55,531 bases of DNA, taken from Acidobacteriota bacterium (GTDB taxonomy: Bacteria > Acidobacteriota > Terriglobia > Acidiferrales > UBA7541). The first letter of the stretch is position 1, and each line of letters starts with the position of its first letter. This document shows positions 10,230-18,622 of the stretch, in pieces. The position numbers and the translations under genes were made by a program. The stretch is taken from contig QHYZ01000079.1 in NCBI GenBank assembly GCA_003225295.1, forward strand, positions 1-55,531, in the 5' to 3' direction. A model generated the notes under the pieces. The model did not search any database, was not told the DNA's origin, and saw nothing but the letters and a program-made list of their open reading frames with translations.

Positions 10230-10380
10230 CGATTGCGGGCTCCTCAGCCCTGACCTCGCGGCAGGCATACGTCGCGTGAAGGGTGTTCGAAGGCTGGGAG
10301 TATGTGTCGGAAATTGGCTGACCGCGGAAGAAGGCAAGAAGTTGTTGCGCGCGTCCGAATCGACGATCCGCCCAGAAGGC
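10230..10380 (+). pseudogene. relic of tyrosine-type site-specific integrase
   Basis: An open stretch reads GLLSPDLAAGIRRVKGV followed by RRLGVCVGNWLTAEEGKKLL. This matches the joint between the core-binding and catalytic domains of tyrosine recombinases (family form: ...AAGIxRVKGVRxxGVRxGNWLTxEQAxxLL). Neither the rest of the core-binding domain nor the catalytic R-HxxR-Y part follows: after about 10370 the sequence becomes unrelated and runs into the next gene. The flanking spacer 9839-10229 shows nothing else recognisable. A leftover of an integrated element. Confidence 0.6.
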
Positions 10381-10469
10381 TTTTTGCCTCCCATTTCTGC
10401 CCCAGGAGCCAAGGTGAACGCCGCTCGGCACACGGGCAAAACTTACACACCACGTGCTATAACAAGCCC

Positions 10470-11399
10470 ATGCGCCTACACGGTTACGCACCCCGGCCCG
10501 CGCACATCAAATGGCTCCTCGATTCTGACCCGGCCATCCGTTGGCAGGTCATGAGGGACCTCACAGGGGAAGCCCCCAATGCGATTGCAGCCGAGCGGTC
10601 GCGCGTCGCAACCGAAGGCTGGGGAGCCAAACTTCTCGCCCTGCAATCTCCTGCCGGCAGCTGGGGCGGGCCGAAGTGGGACCTTATTACCCTCTACAGT
10701 CTCGTCGTCTTGAAGGACCTCGGTCTCGACCCCGCCAGCAAGCAGGCTCGCAAAATGACCGACCGCGTCGACAAGCGGCTCGTGTTTAAGTGGCTTAACA
10801 ACCGGCCTTACCTTCACGGCGAAACGGAGCCCTGCATCAACGGCAGAATCCTCGGCATCGGTTCGTATTTCAAGGAACCGAACGACGCGCTGGCTAATCA
10901 ACTCCTGAGCGAGCAGCTCGAAGATGGCGGCTGGAACTGCGAAGCACCCAAGAGCCGGCGCTCTTCGTTCCATACCACCATCTGCGTGCTCGAAGGACTG
11001 CTCGAATACAAACGAGCAGGGCGCAAATCGGCGGCCGTCACTAAGGCCCGCAAGAGCGCCGAAAACTATCTGCTCGAACGCCGCATGTTCCGCTCGCTTC
11101 GAACTGGCAAAGTCATCGACAAATGCTGGCTGCGCTTCTCGTTCCCGATGTTTTGGCACTACGACGTCTTGCGCGGACTCGATTATCTGCGAGATGCAGG
11201 AATCAAGCCCGACAGCCGCGTCGGTGACGCCATCGAAGCCGTGATGGAGCGCCGCCACCAGAACGGGCGCTGGCCGCTGAACCTCCTTCATCCCGAACAT
11301 ATTCCATTGGAGATGGAGATCGATGTCGGTGGGGCAAGCCGCTGGAACACACTGCGTGCTCTCCGAGTCCTGCGTTGGTACAACAACTCAACCTGGTAG
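10470..11399 (+). CDS. conserved protein with terpenoid cyclase/prenyltransferase-like alpha-toroid repeats
   Basis: 309 residues. Repeated helical units with GSWGG, GGWNCE and NGRWPLNLLHP, each following a helix, resemble the QW-like repeats of squalene cyclases and prenyltransferase beta subunits. The catalytic DxDD of squalene-hopene cyclase was not seen, so enzymatic cyclisation is unlikely. Proteins of this type are usually annotated only by fold. The frame is open from 10302, but ATG 10470 (MRLHGYAPRPAHIKWLL) gives the natural N-terminus; the 5' part of the longer frame overlaps the integrase relic. TATAAC at 10457-10462 ends seven bases before the ATG, which would suit a leaderless transcript, though no -35 box was found. 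Soluble, no signal peptide. Confidence 0.7.
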   Translation: MRLHGYAPRPAHIKWLLDSDPAIRWQVMRDLTGEAPNAIAAERSRVATEGWGAKLLALQSPAGSWGGPKWDLITLYSLVVLKDLGLDPASKQARKMTDRVDKRLVFKWLNNRPYLHGETEPCINGRILGIGSYFKEPNDALANQLLSEQLEDGGWNCEAPKSRRSSFHTTICVLEGLLEYKRAGRKSAAVTKARKSAENYLLERRMFRSLRTGKVIDKCWLRFSFPMFWHYDVLRGLDYLRDAGIKPDSRVGDAIEAVMERRHQNGRWPLNLLHPEHIPLEMEIDVGGASRWNTLRALRVLRWYNNSTW

Positions 11400-11449
11400 T
11401 TGTGGCTTGGGCATGGTCGCGCTATGGTTTGGGTCAGAAAGTTGCCGTG

Positions 11450-11738
11450 AATTTCCACCAGGGCCTGATTTCCTGACGAGATGCCGACATATCAGGACAA
11501 GTCAATCTCTGGGATCTTCATCGGTATGTCCGGCTCTCCTTGTGAGTGATTCCCTCTCACGCCCGCTGGACTTGTTTTGGCCGGTCACCTCAAGAAGCAC
11601 ACGCTTACGCGAGTTTCTCCAAAGGACACACTTGCTGTCAGGGTGAAATTCTCACCTAATGGGAAGACACTGATCTACACTGATTTCAATACGACTGTTA
11701 CGAGTGCTATCTATGAATACGACATAGTCACGAAGTAA
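11450..11738 (+). pseudogene. relic of WD40/TolB-like beta-propeller protein
   Basis: Two frames show short propeller-like blades: SGQVNLWDLHRYVRLSL ending at a stop near 11549, then an open frame 11550-11738 with LVLAGHLKKHTLTRVSP and VKFSPNGKTLIYTDF, ending IYEYDIVTK. The FSPNGKxLxY motif is characteristic of PD40/TolB repeats, as in the C-termini of acidobacterial kinases and winged-helix sensor proteins. No start codon or N-terminal domain remains. The rest of the 11400-11893 spacer shows nothing else. Confidence 0.5.
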
Positions 11739-11893
11739 TTAAAACGGCTCACGACGCCACGCGAGAGCGATTACGACTATGTGATCGATTGGCGACAGGT
11801 CCCTTAGTCTGCTCGTACGCGGAGCGGTATGCACTCCGTTTTTTGGCCGTCCTTCCAACTTCCCCGCGCAGCTACGAACCTCGGCATCAGGCA

Positions 11894-13520
11894 CTAATTC
11901 CCCAGAACTGCCTTGTTCGCCTCCAGCACCTCCGCCCGTCCTGGCTTGTCAGCGTACTCGCATATCTTTAATAGCTCGGCATAATACTTGCGACTTGCTT
12001 CGCGGTTGCCGCTGAGTTGCGCGGCGCGGGCCGCGCCGTACAGCGCACGGAAGCGGTTTGGCTCTTTCTTCAGCGTCGCCTCAAATTGCTCCAGCGCTTG
12101 CGCGGGCTGGTTGATCTCCAGCAGCATCTCGCCGAAAAGCTCGCGCGCAGGTGCAAGCGGCCCGGGCGTAATTGCCTTCTTGTCGGTACCATCTTCCATC
12201 TCGGCTGCCGACTTCATCGTGTTCAAAGCGAGGTCCTTACTTCCCTCTGCCAATGAGCTCCAGGCATTCACTTCGAGGCGCTGGATCTCGGCTTGCCCAG
12301 CCCAATAGCTTTCCTTTTGACTTCTCTAGGCGCGTACGGATGTCCTGCAGCGCAGCGACCGATGCCTGGGCCTTTGCCGCGTCATGCAGCCGGGCCGCTG
12401 CTATGCCGCGCGCAAACCAGGTTATGGCATCGGTGTAGAGAAACGGCGTCTCGCGTGGCTGCAGCTCCGTGGCCCGCTGCCAGTCGCGACGCTCCACAGC
12501 ATAGCGCGCGGGAATCGCTGCCAGCGCGAAGTATCCGGCGTCGGGACCCGCTGCGCCGCTCACCACCACTCTCGGATCGAACCGCGAGGCTATCTCCGGC
12601 AGTGCCTCGAGCACCTTGCGCGCAGCTTCGTCCTGCGCCGTCTGCAGATAGGCGTAAACCTGGTAGTCGCTTGCGTGGAGCTCTTCTGCCGTTTGGCCCT
12701 CGCGACGCGAAGCTGCTGCCGCAGCGCGGTTGCTGTCGATGGAATTCTGCCAGTAGCCCACGCGCGTGAACGTGTGTGACGGCATATGCAGCGCGTGTGG
12801 CGCATCAGGCGCGATATCGGAATAACGCCGCGCGGCGATAAGCGCCTTTCCCGCCAGAGACGGCACGTCGTAGGTGTGAATGATGTAATGCGCCAGCCCG
12901 GGGTGGTTCGGTTCTTCCCGGAATAGCTTCTCCAGGATCGCGCCCGCCTTGAGCCGCGCGGCGTAGGTTTTGTCGGTCGGCTCTTCCGCAGCCGCAAGCG
13001 CCAGCGCATAGAAAATCTGCGCCTCCTGATCGTCGGAATATTTCGACGCGAGAACTTCCATCGCATCTCGATAGTCGAGCAAACGCGCTTGCTGTGACGT
13101 GCTCTCGAAGTTGCTGTACAGACTGGCGACGGCCGCGATGTACGCTCGTTCGCGCTCCGTTTTTGCGCCAGCGGCTTTGCCCCGTTCGGCGCTCTCGCGT
13201 CCCGCCTGCAGCTGGCTGTTGTCCTTCATGCCAGCCGCGAACGGATTGCTCCACTGGCTGAGTGCGATTCCCCAGTGCGCGATTCCGCAAGTCGGATCAC
13301 TTTTGAGCGCTGCGTTGAATCCTTGAATGGCGTGATTGAATTGGAAGGAGTGCAGCAGCGCCACTGCTCGATCGAATTCCTTCTGCGCCTCAGCACTGCA
13401 CGACGTGGCAAAGTGCACCGCGCCTAACTTTTCGCCTTTTCCATGCTGGTGCTCCTGGCCGCCACCACTCGCCGCAAGCAGGGCAATGGCGCATCTGGCA
13501 AAGACTCTCCTCGTGAACAT
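11894..13520 (-). pseudogene. tetratricopeptide-repeat protein, single frameshift near the C-terminus
   Basis: Reading from 13520, a signal peptide (MFTRRVFARCAIALLAASGG) is followed by a TPR-rich protein: EFDRAVALLHSFQFNHAI, HWGIALSQWSNPF, NHPGLAHYIIHTYDVPSLA, ALHMPSHTFTRVGYWQNSI. These are hallmarks of a conserved periplasmic TPR family. The first frame stops near 12237 after KSKGKLLGWASR. The true continuation is in the next frame from about 12305 (YWAGQAEIQRLEVNAWSSLA) and runs to the stop at 11894-11896 with the repeat LEQFEATLKKEPNRFRALYG. The change lies in the purine run around 12305-12320 and could be a single-base deletion or a sequencing error. Apart from that, the domain is complete (about 540 residues). 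Function unknown beyond protein-protein contact. Confidence 0.8.
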
Positions 13521-13622
13521 TTGCTCCCCTGCCGCGGGATTATAGGCGCGGGAGCGCCGGGACGGAATCCTTATCTTAGGACAGTCTATCGTGAACTCGT
13601 CCGATCCTGACGATGAACTTAA

Positions 13623-13889
13623 CTGCGCCGTGTTCCGGGGCCGGCAAATGTCGTTGAAGTCGAACCCGTGATGATCTTCGAGGATTTTGCGGAGTTCAAC
13701 CTTGCCGGAATCCCGTCAGTGGATCTTTCGGTTGGCGCGGTGAAGCCAGAGAGGTTCGCCGCCGCGCAACAATCTGGGACACCACTCCCACAGCTCCGCT
13801 CGGCCGCCTGGGCTCCTGACCATGCTCCCACCCTCAAAATGGCGATGGTGGTGGAAACCACGGAATTAATGGAATTGCCCGCACACTAA
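13623..13889 (+). pseudogene. C-terminal relic of M20-family amidohydrolase
   Basis: An open frame without a start codon reads GPANVVEVEPVMIFEDFAEF, then LAGIPSVDLSVGAVKPERFA, SGTPLPQLRSAAWAPDHAPT and a final helix ending MELPAH. This fits the C-terminal part of M20/M25/M40 amidohydrolases, in which a metal-ligand ...EDFxEF block is followed by a G(V/I)PxVxxxVGA strand and an LHSxxxAP motif. The usual His in LHS is Arg here (LRS). The metal-binding N-terminal two thirds of the gene are absent. An in-frame stop lies at 13620-13622. Confidence 0.6.
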
Positions 13890-13917
13890 CGCTCGGTGCC
13901 TCCTGGATCACCAAAGT

Positions 13918-14337
13918 TCAGCTTGTCTTCGCAGCGAGCCACGCGGCCGCAATCAAACACACTGTAATCAGGGTTGAGACAACGATGGGGGTGGTGAAGG
14001 CGTATCTCCAGCTCAAAGCCGTGACTGCTACAAAGCAAATGGCCAGCGCCCACGCAATGCTGCGCACTCGCGCCAAAGTCTCTGCCGGAAGTCCGCCCAG
14101 CAGCCACGCTAATACCGCCGCGAACAAAAGAAACACGGAGAAAAAAAGCCCGAACGCGCTGAAGAAGTCCCAATATGTCCGGGTAAACCCTTGCGCGTCA
14201 AAGTGGACGGAGCGCATTAACCCAAGAACCGCGTCCGCTCCCCATTCCGGATTATTCTGGCGAAACCCAAACGTATGTCCGGCGGCAAAAAGCAGCAGAA
14301 GTACAGAAGAGATTCGGTAGAGAATTGGCGCCTTCAT
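13918..14337 (-). CDS. small four-helix membrane protein
   Basis: 139 residues with four hydrophobic helices: ISSVLLLLFAAGHTFGF, FFSAFGLFFSVFLLFAAVLAWLL, IAWALAICFVAVTAL and VSTLITVCLIAAAWLA. Conserved-looking features are the GHTFGF segment at the end of helix 1 and the RSVHFDAQGFTRTYWDFF loop. Homologous small membrane proteins occur widely in acidobacteria, but their role is unknown to me. Start ATG 14337 is the only reasonable one; GGGAGG lies about four bases upstream on the minus strand. The surroundings give no functional clue: relics on both sides. Confidence 0.7.
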   Translation of the reverse strand: MKAPILYRISSVLLLLFAAGHTFGFRQNNPEWGADAVLGLMRSVHFDAQGFTRTYWDFFSAFGLFFSVFLLFAAVLAWLLGGLPAETLARVRSIAWALAICFVAVTALSWRYAFTTPIVVSTLITVCLIAAAWLAAKTS

Positions 14338-14584
14338 GTACTCCCTCCCGAACGTTCGCGGCGGCAGTTTACCACATCAGTTAACCCCGCCTCGCTTGCT
14401 GCCGTTCCGCGTGGTTTACGGGGTATTCGGAAGGTAGGGTCAGTTGTGGATTGGTTCTGAGAAGCGTTTGTATTGACTTGTCTGGCCAAACTAAATGATA
14501 GGACCAACAAGATCGGGTCGTTGCGGCCCCCGCAACCGCACGCTTCAGGATCCGCGGGTGCCGACGGCGCCTGCCTCGCTGGCA

Positions 14585-14727
14585 GTAAGAAGAGTTACCC
14601 TTTTGTCGAGCGTGCTTACGTATTGCTGAAATTCGCAGGCCACAGAGGAGTCGCACCGGCCATTTGCCTGGTAGTCCAAGTAGGCCATCTAAGGACTCCG
14701 CTGCGAAAGCTAAGCGATTGGATAGCA
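14585..14727. repeat. dispersed repeat, copy A (pairs with 30207-30340)
   Basis: This stretch aligns over roughly 130 bases with 30207-30340 at an estimated 70 percent identity by eye. Anchors shared by both include GTAAG-AGAGT, TTCGC-GGCCA-AGAG, AGTCGCAC and a TCCAAGTAGGCCATCTAA-like block. A small hairpin (CTGCC, loop TCGCT, GGCAG; 14568-14583) abuts the left end, and copy B has a different hairpin at the equivalent place. No conserved protein frame explains it, although part overlaps the acyltransferase relic. Confidence 0.55.
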
Positions 14728-14870
14728 CCTTCCGCGTCCACCTGGGCCGGAATTTCTTTCACTTCGCCGGCGCAGGGCTGGAACCATTTTTTCGCGGCGC
14801 CGCGATTCTGCTGTGCTATTGGCTGGTGCTGTTTTGGCTGTATCGGCAGGAACTGTTCCTGAAGATCTAG
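14700..14870 (+). pseudogene. C-terminal relic of heparan-type acyltransferase (DUF5009/HGSNAT-like)
   Basis: The frame ending at 14870 reads FRVHLGRNFFHFAGAGLEPF, then a hydrophobic helix RGAAILLCYWLVLFWLYRQ and the end ELFLKI. This is the last transmembrane helix and C-terminus of the acyltransferase family related to heparan-alpha-glucosaminide N-acetyltransferase (family end: ...WLxxxWLYRxxIFLRI). The other ten or so helices are missing. Upstream the frame runs into the dispersed repeat, suggesting that a deletion or insertion there removed the rest. Confidence 0.6.
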
Positions 14871-15115
14871 GGGCTGACATCCAACAAATGCAGTTGCACA
14901 AATCTGGTGCAATGGACACTCCTAGAATACTTTGCTGACTCTGTATCGCTGACAACTAAGGACGGATGCTGAGTTCTGCGACCTCCGGCTCGCAGCCTTC
15001 TTCCGAGTTGGCCAATCCTGCTGGTGTTGTCACGCTCAATGCAGATCGACCTGACGATCCATCGCTGTGGCACGTCAGTTTTCTAGATAAGAAGCGGAGC
15101 GTTACGACTGTTTCT

Positions 15116-16192
15116 CTACGAGACGTGCAATGCCCCTTCCATCAAGAAATGATCCATCCATTCCAAGACCAGCGTTCGCATCTCCGGCAGCTCCACATGC
15201 GCGCAATCGAACAACTCTATGTGGCAATCCGATTCCTTGCCGTACTTACGGTAAAGCGGGAGCAGGTAATCGCGAATTTTCTCGACCCCCGCTGGTGGGG
15301 TCAAAGGATCCTGGCGTCCATTCACGCTCAGATGGGGACGAGGCACAATCAGTGCATTAATGTCTGCAGCCTGGAAGCGCTTCAGCAGAGACGGCACGTA
15401 GTAATAAATACCGTGTTCCTTCAGACCATGCGTTCTTATCAGCTCGTCATAGTCGGTGAGGCAACACACGTCCATGCAGAGCTTTAGTCGCGGATCAAGG
15501 GCCGCCAGCCACCAGGCTTTCGTAGCACCCATGGACATACCCAGGGTGCCCAGTCGTCGGACGTCGACTTCCGAACGACTCGCCAGATAGTCCAGCGCAC
15601 GGAATTCGTCGAACATCATCATGCCGAACAGAACTTGCCCCCTCCATAACATCAGCTTGAAGGCATTCTCTTCGCCTAGTTTTCCGTCAGCCTGGTGCTT
15701 TCGTTCTCCAAAGCACCAGCTATCGATCGCCAGCGTGACCAAGCCTTTTTCGGCACAGACGGACGCGTAAGCCGGTTGCGCCTGGACGCCCCGCAGAAGC
15801 TGCTCCTTGCCGAGGTCATACATGCCGCCATGCCAGTGGATGTACAGCAGTCCTGGTGCGGGTCTCTGACGCTTGTGCGGGATCAACATGAGCGCGGGAA
15901 CAGGCTCGATGCCATTCAGATCGAGCACCAGCCGTTCCACTGTGTAGCCCTCGTGCTCTTCGGTACTCAGCAGTCTCGCCAGTCCTGGGCGGTGCTGCCA
16001 CGGAAGGTCGCCCAACAAGTCCCACAGCTCTCTTCTACGTTTCTCCTGATCGGAAACAAATGATGTGCCTGCCTGTCCGGACGTCTCAGCATCGGCGGAA
16101 GCGTCTGCGAATGGAACCGCTCCCGAGGCGAAGAGGGCCGCAGAATTTTGAAGGAACTGCCGTCTAGTCGAGAACACGCTTGACGGTCTCAT
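15116..16192 (-). CDS. Tat-exported alpha/beta hydrolase (dienelactone/acetyl xylan esterase-like)
   Basis: 358 residues. The N-terminus STRRQFLQNSAALFASGAV is a twin-arginine signal, so the enzyme is probably periplasmic. The alpha/beta hydrolase core shows LLYIHWHGGMYDLG (oxyanion strand, residues 116-128), LAIDSWCFGERKHQ, and the nucleophile elbow GMSMG with Ser 220. A likely acid is Asp 295 (NGRQDPLTPP) and a likely His is 332 (CAHVELPEM). The fold variant resembles the large esterases annotated as dienelactone hydrolase or acetyl xylan esterase. Start ATG 16192 is supported by a strong GGAGG site five bases upstream. Transcribed alone, divergent from the kdp block. Substrate unknown. Confidence 0.85.
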   Translation of the reverse strand: MRPSSVFSTRRQFLQNSAALFASGAVPFADASADAETSGQAGTSFVSDQEKRRRELWDLLGDLPWQHRPGLARLLSTEEHEGYTVERLVLDLNGIEPVPALMLIPHKRQRPAPGLLYIHWHGGMYDLGKEQLLRGVQAQPAYASVCAEKGLVTLAIDSWCFGERKHQADGKLGEENAFKLMLWRGQVLFGMMMFDEFRALDYLASRSEVDVRRLGTLGMSMGATKAWWLAALDPRLKLCMDVCCLTDYDELIRTHGLKEHGIYYYVPSLLKRFQAADINALIVPRPHLSVNGRQDPLTPPAGVEKIRDYLLPLYRKYGKESDCHIELFDCAHVELPEMRTLVLEWMDHFLMEGALHVS

Positions 16193-16446
16193 GGTTGCCT
16201 CCGGAGAAGAGCACGGGTGTCTTCTCGACTCACGAAACTCTTCCTATGCGTATATCTTTGTCAAGACAAACCTTAAGAACGAATCGCTCAGATGGATTTA
16301 TTGAATGGGGCACTAAAATCTGCACCGAACACACCTCCCGACAAGAGTTTGTCCTGTCATGCTATGCATGGAGAACCTTATAGATTCCTTACAAACCTCT
16401 CAGGACTTTCTCAGGCGTCATTCGCTATGTTGTCGTCGGTGGAGGG
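16193..16446. promoter_or_regulatory. divergent intergenic region upstream of kdp-linked genes
   Basis: 254 bases between the minus-strand hydrolase and the plus-strand kdp block. On the minus strand TTGACA is present (16253-16258) but without a good -10 at 16-18 bases. On the plus strand no convincing promoter was found. No c-di-AMP or other riboswitch fold was recognised, although such elements precede kdp in some bacteria. Confidence 0.3.
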
Positions 16447-16842
16447 ATGATTCCTTCATTAAATCGCTTGACTCGAGAAGAGCAAAATGAATCGCGAGCC
16501 CTGTCCCGCGGGCCGATGACCTTGATTGTCTTAGCTATGACTGGTTGGCTGGCATGTGCTTTCTACGTTTACGTCTTATGTCAATGGATGCGAGATACGA
16601 GAGGCAAGAGGGCAGCTCGTCCCGCAATTGATGAACCAAGCGATGGGGCGCAGACGGACAAACGCCCGTACCTCATGGGTTCCCGGAAGAATGCCGAAAG
16701 ACACGACAGCCTTGAAGTGAGTTCATACCGGGCTACGAGGATGACGGGGCTGTCTCGCCGTCGCGGACTGGGTTGGAACGAGTCCGAACGGATTGCGTAC
16801 CAAGAGATCGCCACCTCACTGCGCTTGCGGAAGAGACGTTAG
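16447..16842 (+). CDS. small single-helix membrane protein of unknown function
   Basis: 131 residues with one hydrophobic segment (MTLIVLAMTGWLACAFYVYVL, about residues 24-44) and a basic, hydrophilic tail ending SLRLRKRR. I do not recognise the family. ATG 16447 is preceded very closely by GGAGG; ATG 16516, just before the helix, is an alternative start. It ends nine bases before the barrel gene at 16852, with AGGAGAGAGGA between, so the two are probably co-transcribed and may belong with the kdp block. Confidence 0.5.
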   Translation: MIPSLNRLTREEQNESRALSRGPMTLIVLAMTGWLACAFYVYVLCQWMRDTRGKRAARPAIDEPSDGAQTDKRPYLMGSRKNAERHDSLEVSSYRATRMTGLSRRRGLGWNESERIAYQEIATSLRLRKRR

Positions 16843-16851
16843 GAGAGAGGA

Positions 16852-18519
16852 ATGCACGTCTTGGGTCAGAAAGGCGTTGTTTCACTCGTGTTGGTCGCAG
16901 GTTTTTACGGAAGTACAATTCCCGCTTTTGCGTCTACGGACGCTAACGGCAAGAGCGAGCCTCCGGCCAAGCGAGTGGCGGCGAAGGTAGATGCGCCCGC
17001 ACCATTGACCGAGCGCGAACGTTGGCTACTGGACCGTGTGGAGGAGCTCGAAAAGCGTGTTGCCGACCTCGAATCTAAGGGCAACGCCACGTCGTCCGCT
17101 ACGGAACCGTCTGTCGCGCTGCCATCTTCAGCGAAAGCAACGCCATCGGCTGTTGCAGCCAATGATCGCGTAGCAGCGGTCGGGCCGCAAGCCACTGAAA
17201 AGGACACATCGGGCGCTACCAAAGCCGAAAAGGCCGATCCCTTTGCGTTTGCCGATTTCACGTGGCTGGACGGCAACTCACGCACCAAAGATACGCCGTA
17301 CGCCACCAGTTTCTTCACGCCAGAGATCAGGGCCAACGTGGATTACAACTACAGTTTCAGTCACCCGAAGGATGACACGATAGGCGGCTCGAGCGAGGTC
17401 TTCCGGCACGGCGAAGTCCAAGTCACGCAGCTAGGCGTTGGCGGCGACATGCACTACGATAATGTACGCGCTCGATTGATGACGCAGTTTGGCCTCTATT
17501 CACAAACCACTCCACGGAATGACGCGAGTCCCGCACGGGGACAATGGAACCTCGACAATGCGTACCGGTATATTTCTGAGGGCTACGGCGGGTACCACTT
17601 CAACGCACTGCATGGGATCAACGTCGATGCGGGCATCTTCATGTCCTACATCGGGCTTTTCAGTTACTACCAATTCGACAATTGGGCGTATCAGCCCTCA
17701 TACGTCTCTTCCAATACGCCGTGGTTTTTCAACGGCGTGCGCGTGCAAATTTTCCCAACAGAGCATCTGAAGGTCGAGCCGTGGTTTATTAATGGCTGGC
17801 AGTCGTACGGCCGATTCAACGGTCGCCCGGGATTGGGTGTGCAGATCCTGTGGCGGCCGAACGGATGGCTGTCGGTGCTCGGGAATCAATACGCTCTAGG
17901 TGAAGAGGCCTTGGGCGTTCACGGCCGTGTCCGTTACCACAGCGATGACAGTATCGAAATCAAGTATTTCGATAAGCCGGGAAACAGTGGGCTGGACAAG
18001 ATGGCGTTTTCGTTGACCGGCGATATCGGTTGCGAACATGGCGGTGGCGTGAGCTGCTATACAGATTCCGCGAAGGGCCCGAAACAAGATTTTCTGGGCT
18101 TCATGTTCTACAACCGCTTCTGGTTTCACCATGACCGCTACGGCCTGACGCTGGGCGGCGGCAAAATCAACAATCCGGGACGCTATCTGGTGCTGCTGCC
18201 GCCGATCAATGGCGCGACGGCGGCCTCAGGTACGCCGTACTTCACCGAAAATCCGGGAGACCCGTTCAAGGCGTGGGACGCTTCCGGCACGTTTGACTAC
18301 ATGCCCAGCGAGTACATTACTTTTCGCGGCGAATTCAATCACCGCGCGGCCAATGTTCCGTACTTCTCGGGTCCGGGGGGAGTTACACCGACGTCCTGTC
18401 CCACTGCTCCCCTGGTCGAAAATATTTGCGGATCGCCAGGAGCATTGGTGCCCGGTTTTGCGCCGGATTTGAAGAAAATTGAGAACCGGATCAACCTCTC
18501 GATCCTCGTGAAATTTTGA
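16852..18519 (+). CDS. outer-membrane beta-barrel protein (porin-2/OmpL-like)
   Basis: 555 residues. A signal peptide (VVSLVLVAGFYGSTIPAFAS) is followed by a short coiled coil (ERERWLLDRVEELEKRVADL, residues about 55-80), a Ser/Ala-rich linker, and a large barrel rich in alternating aromatic strands. The segments FADFTWLDGNSR, FFTPEIRANVDYNY, NVDAGIFMSYIGLFSYYQFDN and FMFYNRFWFHHDRYGLTLGGG fit the BBP2 (putative beta-barrel porin-2) family. The C-terminal residue is Phe (LSILVKF), the classical outer-membrane sorting signal. GGAGAGAGGA precedes ATG 16852. It lies directly ahead of the kdp genes and may provide solute entry for potassium uptake; that is inference from position only. Compare the broken relative at 23622. 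Confidence 0.82.
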   Translation: MHVLGQKGVVSLVLVAGFYGSTIPAFASTDANGKSEPPAKRVAAKVDAPAPLTERERWLLDRVEELEKRVADLESKGNATSSATEPSVALPSSAKATPSAVAANDRVAAVGPQATEKDTSGATKAEKADPFAFADFTWLDGNSRTKDTPYATSFFTPEIRANVDYNYSFSHPKDDTIGGSSEVFRHGEVQVTQLGVGGDMHYDNVRARLMTQFGLYSQTTPRNDASPARGQWNLDNAYRYISEGYGGYHFNALHGINVDAGIFMSYIGLFSYYQFDNWAYQPSYVSSNTPWFFNGVRVQIFPTEHLKVEPWFINGWQSYGRFNGRPGLGVQILWRPNGWLSVLGNQYALGEEALGVHGRVRYHSDDSIEIKYFDKPGNSGLDKMAFSLTGDIGCEHGGGVSCYTDSAKGPKQDFLGFMFYNRFWFHHDRYGLTLGGGKINNPGRYLVLLPPINGATAASGTPYFTENPGDPFKAWDASGTFDYMPSEYITFRGEFNHRAANVPYFSGPGGVTPTSCPTAPLVENICGSPGALVPGFAPDLKKIENRINLSILVKF

Positions 18520-18622
18520 CGACTCGCGAGGGGCGAGATTTCTGCTGAACGCCGGCCGATGTGGAATCAAGAAAAGGCGGCCGATATTTGCCGCATGATT
18601 TGACCTGAGGAGACAAACAGGC

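Noticed and set aside
10476-11300. Long minus-strand open frame opposite the terpenoid-fold protein
   Set aside because: The plus strand has the repeated family motifs and a natural start; the minus frame resembles nothing.
16253-16258. TTGACA upstream of the Tat hydrolase
   Set aside because: A perfect -35 box but no acceptable -10 at normal spacing on that strand; not called as a promoter by itself.
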